Assembly (NCBI GenBank): GCA_030636125.1
Contig: DAOVXM010000111.1
Span: forward strand, 1-7,630
Reading direction: 5' to 3'
DNA: 7,630 nt
DNA from: Chloroflexota bacterium
Lineage (GTDB): Bacteria; Chloroflexota; Anaerolineae; Anaerolineales; UBA4823
The notes beneath the pieces were generated by a model. That model was given only the letters and a program-made list of their open reading frames with translations, was not told where the DNA came from and ran no database searches. A program made the translations under genes and the position numbers. Of this stretch, positions 6,182 to 7,630 are shown one piece after another. Within the stretch, counting starts at the first letter, position 1; every line of letters starts with the position of its first letter.

Positions 6182-7315
6182 TTAGCCCACAATTTGAAGT
6201 CTACGCGGTAAATTAGTTAAACTCTCTGAGCCATCCGCAGTGATTAGAACATCATCCTCGATGCGGGTACCATTCCTGTTTGGCAGATATATTCCAGGCT
6301 CGATTGTGAAGGTCATCCCTTCGGAGAGGATGGAATCATTAGCGGCGTGGATATAGGGCTCTTCATGTCCTTCCATGCCTAACCCATGGCCTGTGCGGTG
6401 GAAAAAGTATTTTCCATAGCCAGCTTCTTCGATTACGTGACGAGTCACTTGGTCAACTTCACACGCAGGGATGCCTGGACGAGCAATGTCGCGTCCAGCC
6501 GCATTGGCCTCAGCAACGATATTGACGATTCGTTTAAGCTCAGACTCTACCTCCCCAATTGCAAATGTTCGAGTTATATCGGATACATAGCCCTGGTACC
6601 TGGCACCCCAATCGATGACGAGCAAATCTCCCACTTGCAGAGGTCGCTCAGTTGGCGAGGCATGTGGGTTGGCGCTATTAGGTCCAGCGGAGACAATAGG
6701 TGAGAAAGGTAGTACTGGTTCCGAACCACCCCTTAGTAGCTGTAAAGTCAATTCAGCCGCTAGATCCTTTTCGGTCATTCCAATTGTAATGATTGGCAGC
6801 GTGGCCTGGAGAGCTTTTTGAGCGATATCCACCGCTTTTCGTATCGCTTCGATTTCTGATGAATCTTTTTTGATTCTCAGGGAAAAGAGGCTACTCTCGG
6901 AAGAGACAAAGTTGGCATGAGGAGCAGCCCCCTCCAGGAAGCGAAGTTCCAAGACTCGCAAGTGTCTCGGTTCTACACCTATGCGACAATCCCCTTGAAT
7001 ACCGGTTGCGTGTGCTGCCCGCAAAAAGGCTTCAGACCAGGTTTGGGGATCATCACTATATTGATAGGTTTGAATTGGATAGGAAAGATCAGCTGTCTTT
7101 GCAGCTTCTAGCTCAGGGATAACCATCGTGAGTGGTTTTTCAGGGGTAATAATTGCAACAATGGGACGCTCCATGATGTGGTAGTGCATCCCGGTCAGGT
7201 AGGTTAAGCTGGAACCCGGGTTTAGGACAATCGCCTCGAGACCACTAGACTTTATAGCCTCTACCAGATGATCTTGGCGGGTTTTATAGATTGAGGATGA
7301 TTGTTTGGTAGACAT
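6182..7315 (-). CDS. M24-family Xaa-Pro peptidase (aminopeptidase P / prolidase-like)
   Basis: This 377-residue cytoplasmic metallopeptidase has a creatinase-like N-terminal domain (about 14-145) and a C-terminal pita-bread catalytic domain (about 150-370). The five di-metal ligands are all present: D235 (VIDWGARY), D246 (VSDITRTF), H310 (GHGLG), E339 (TIEPGIYLP) and E353 (RIEDDV). Second-shell histidines H218 (NPHASP), H306 and H317 keep the spacing seen in E. coli aminopeptidase P (H243, H350, H361 relative to D260 and H354). The enzyme should therefore be active, releasing an N-terminal residue before proline or splitting X-Pro dipeptides. The ATG is supported by GGAGG five bases upstream. 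It is the first gene of a probable two-gene operon with the MFS carrier, which suggests peptide use. The sequence does not separate aminopeptidase from dipeptidase activity. Confidence 0.93.
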   Translation of the reverse strand: MSTKQSSSIYKTRQDHLVEAIKSSGLEAIVLNPGSSLTYLTGMHYHIMERPIVAIITPEKPLTMVIPELEAAKTADLSYPIQTYQYSDDPQTWSEAFLRAAHATGIQGDCRIGVEPRHLRVLELRFLEGAAPHANFVSSESSLFSLRIKKDSSEIEAIRKAVDIAQKALQATLPIITIGMTEKDLAAELTLQLLRGGSEPVLPFSPIVSAGPNSANPHASPTERPLQVGDLLVIDWGARYQGYVSDITRTFAIGEVESELKRIVNIVAEANAAGRDIARPGIPACEVDQVTRHVIEEAGYGKYFFHRTGHGLGMEGHEEPYIHAANDSILSEGMTFTIEPGIYLPNRNGTRIEDDVLITADGSESLTNLPRRLQIVG

Positions 7316-7320
7316 ACGAC

Positions 7321-7325
7321 CCTCC
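7321..7325 (-). promoter_or_regulatory. Ribosome binding site of the M24 peptidase
   Basis: On the minus strand GGAGG lies five bases before the ATG at 7313-7315. It is a consensus Shine-Dalgarno and fixes the start MSTKQSS. Confidence 0.85.
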
Positions 7326-7344
7326 AGATTTATTGAATGGGAAG

Positions 7345-7350
7345 ATTATA
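7345..7350 (-). promoter_or_regulatory. Possible -10 box of the peptidase/MFS operon
   Basis: A perfect TATAAT on the minus strand lies 29 bases before the peptidase ATG, a suitable distance for a short leader. No good -35 is found at 16-18 bases (TACCTA at 17), so the promoter would be weak or activator-dependent. It faces away from the tRNA promoter starting at 7386. Confidence 0.4.
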
Positions 7351-7385
7351 GCTTGAACTATTGAATGTAGGTAGATAGTGTTTCC

Positions 7386-7414
7386 TTGACAGCATACGAG
7401 CCCTCAGATAAAAT
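7386..7414 (+). promoter_or_regulatory. Promoter of tRNA-Ala(CGC)
   Basis: TTGACA (7386-7391), a 17-base spacer and TAAAAT (7409-7414) form a near-consensus sigma-70 promoter. It lies 16 bases before the mature tRNA 5' end, implying a leader of only about ten bases. Confidence 0.85.
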
Positions 7415-7430
7415 CAATCTACTCCTGTTT

Positions 7431-7503
7431 GGGCCTGTAGCGCAGTTGGGAGCGCGCATCAATCGCACTGATGAGGTCGCGGGTTCGAATCCCGCCAGGT
7501 CCA
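7431..7503 (+). tRNA. tRNA-Ala, anticodon CGC
   Basis: A complete 73-base cloverleaf folds by eye. The acceptor stem is GGGCCTG with CAGGTCC and contains the G3-U70 wobble pair that identifies alanine tRNAs, with A73 as discriminator. The D stem is GCGC/GCGC. The anticodon stem is CATCA/TGATG with loop ATCGCAC, so the anticodon is CGC and reads GCG. The variable loop is AGGTC. The T stem is GCGGG/CCCGC with loop TTCGAAT. CCA is not encoded (CTT follows A73), so it must be added by nucleotidyltransferase. Confidence 0.95.
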
Positions 7504-7507
7504 CTTG

Positions 7508-7536
7508 TTGACGGATTAAATGTTTGGGGGTAAAAT
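7508..7536 (+). promoter_or_regulatory. Promoter of tRNA-Ala(GGC)
   Basis: TTGACG (7508-7513), a 17-base spacer and TAAAAT (7531-7536) sit in the 52-base gap between the two tRNA genes, 19 bases before the second. The arrangement copies that of the first tRNA promoter, so the second gene can be transcribed independently. Confidence 0.75.
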
Positions 7537-7555
7537 TCCGGCATTAGTAATCTAG

Positions 7556-7628
7556 GGGCCCATGGCGCAGCTGGGAGCGCGTCTCAATGGCATTGAGAAG
7601 GTCGTGGGTTCGAATCCCACTGGGTCCA
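7556..7628 (+). tRNA. tRNA-Ala, anticodon GGC
   Basis: A 73-base cloverleaf reaches the window edge. The acceptor stem is GGGCCCA with TGGGTCC, again with the alanine identity pair G3-U70 and A73. The D stem is GCGC/GCGC. The anticodon stem is TCTCA/TGAGA with loop ATGGCAT, giving anticodon GGC, which reads GCC and GCU. The T stem is GTGGG/CCCAC with loop TTCGAAT. CC follows A73 as the last two bases of the window, so an encoded CCA is possible but cannot be confirmed. Confidence 0.95.
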
Positions 7629-7630
7629 CC

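Noticed and set aside
6386..6821. Plus-strand open frames inside the M24 peptidase
   Set aside because: They lie opposite the catalytic domain, whose metal ligands are all intact; their translations show no domain features.
1..7630. CRISPR arrays, insertion sequences, phage or toxin-antitoxin modules
   Set aside because: No regularly spaced repeats, terminal inverted repeats, transposase, integrase or paired small toxin-like genes were seen on either strand.

Overview
This is a compact bacterial chromosomal segment with no phage, insertion-sequence or CRISPR signature. The promoters are textbook sigma-70 type, several ribosome binding sites are GGAGG-like, and the GC content looks intermediate by eye. 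The gene mix (a paralogous EF-G, a DUF364 protein, a small alkaline-phosphatase-superfamily metalloenzyme and an aminopeptidase P-like M24 enzyme) would fit a Chloroflexota/Anaerolineae-like bacterium. That placement is a weak inference from protein flavour only; there is no rRNA or other marker here to settle it.

Layout, left to right. (1) Positions 1-639, plus strand: the 3' part of a DUF4213/DUF364 gene that runs in from outside the window, followed by a strong hairpin. (2) Positions 768-2317, minus strand: a two-gene unit, a class I SAM-dependent methyltransferase of the TehB/thiopurine-methyltransferase type followed 50 bases later by an alkaline-phosphatase-superfamily metalloenzyme related to phosphoglycerate mutase and phosphopentomutase. 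(3) A divergent control region, 2318-2580, with a near-perfect 23-base dyad and a consensus promoter for the gene to its right. (4) Positions 2581-4653, plus strand: a full-length EF-G paralogue with altered GTPase motifs, closed by a terminator that works in both directions. (5) Positions 4821-4952, minus strand: a start-less remnant of a response-regulator receiver domain. (6) Positions 4967-7315, minus strand: a likely operon of an M24 Xaa-Pro peptidase followed by a 12-helix MFS transporter. (7) Positions 7386-7630, plus strand: two tandem alanine tRNA genes, anticodons CGC and GGC, each with its own promoter.

How the parts relate. The peptidase/MFS pair suggests peptide breakdown coupled to transport of a small molecule, but the transporter substrate cannot be read from sequence. 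The methyltransferase/metalloenzyme pair is co-directional and probably co-transcribed, with unknown substrates. The EF-G paralogue stands alone, without the rpsL-rpsG-tuf context of canonical fusA, so it is probably a second, specialised copy.

No clearly new multi-gene system is visible. The points most worth a second look are the Asp-to-Asn change in the guanine-specificity motif of the EF-G paralogue, the dyad upstream of it, the uncharacterised metalloenzyme/methyltransferase pair, and the decayed receiver domain.
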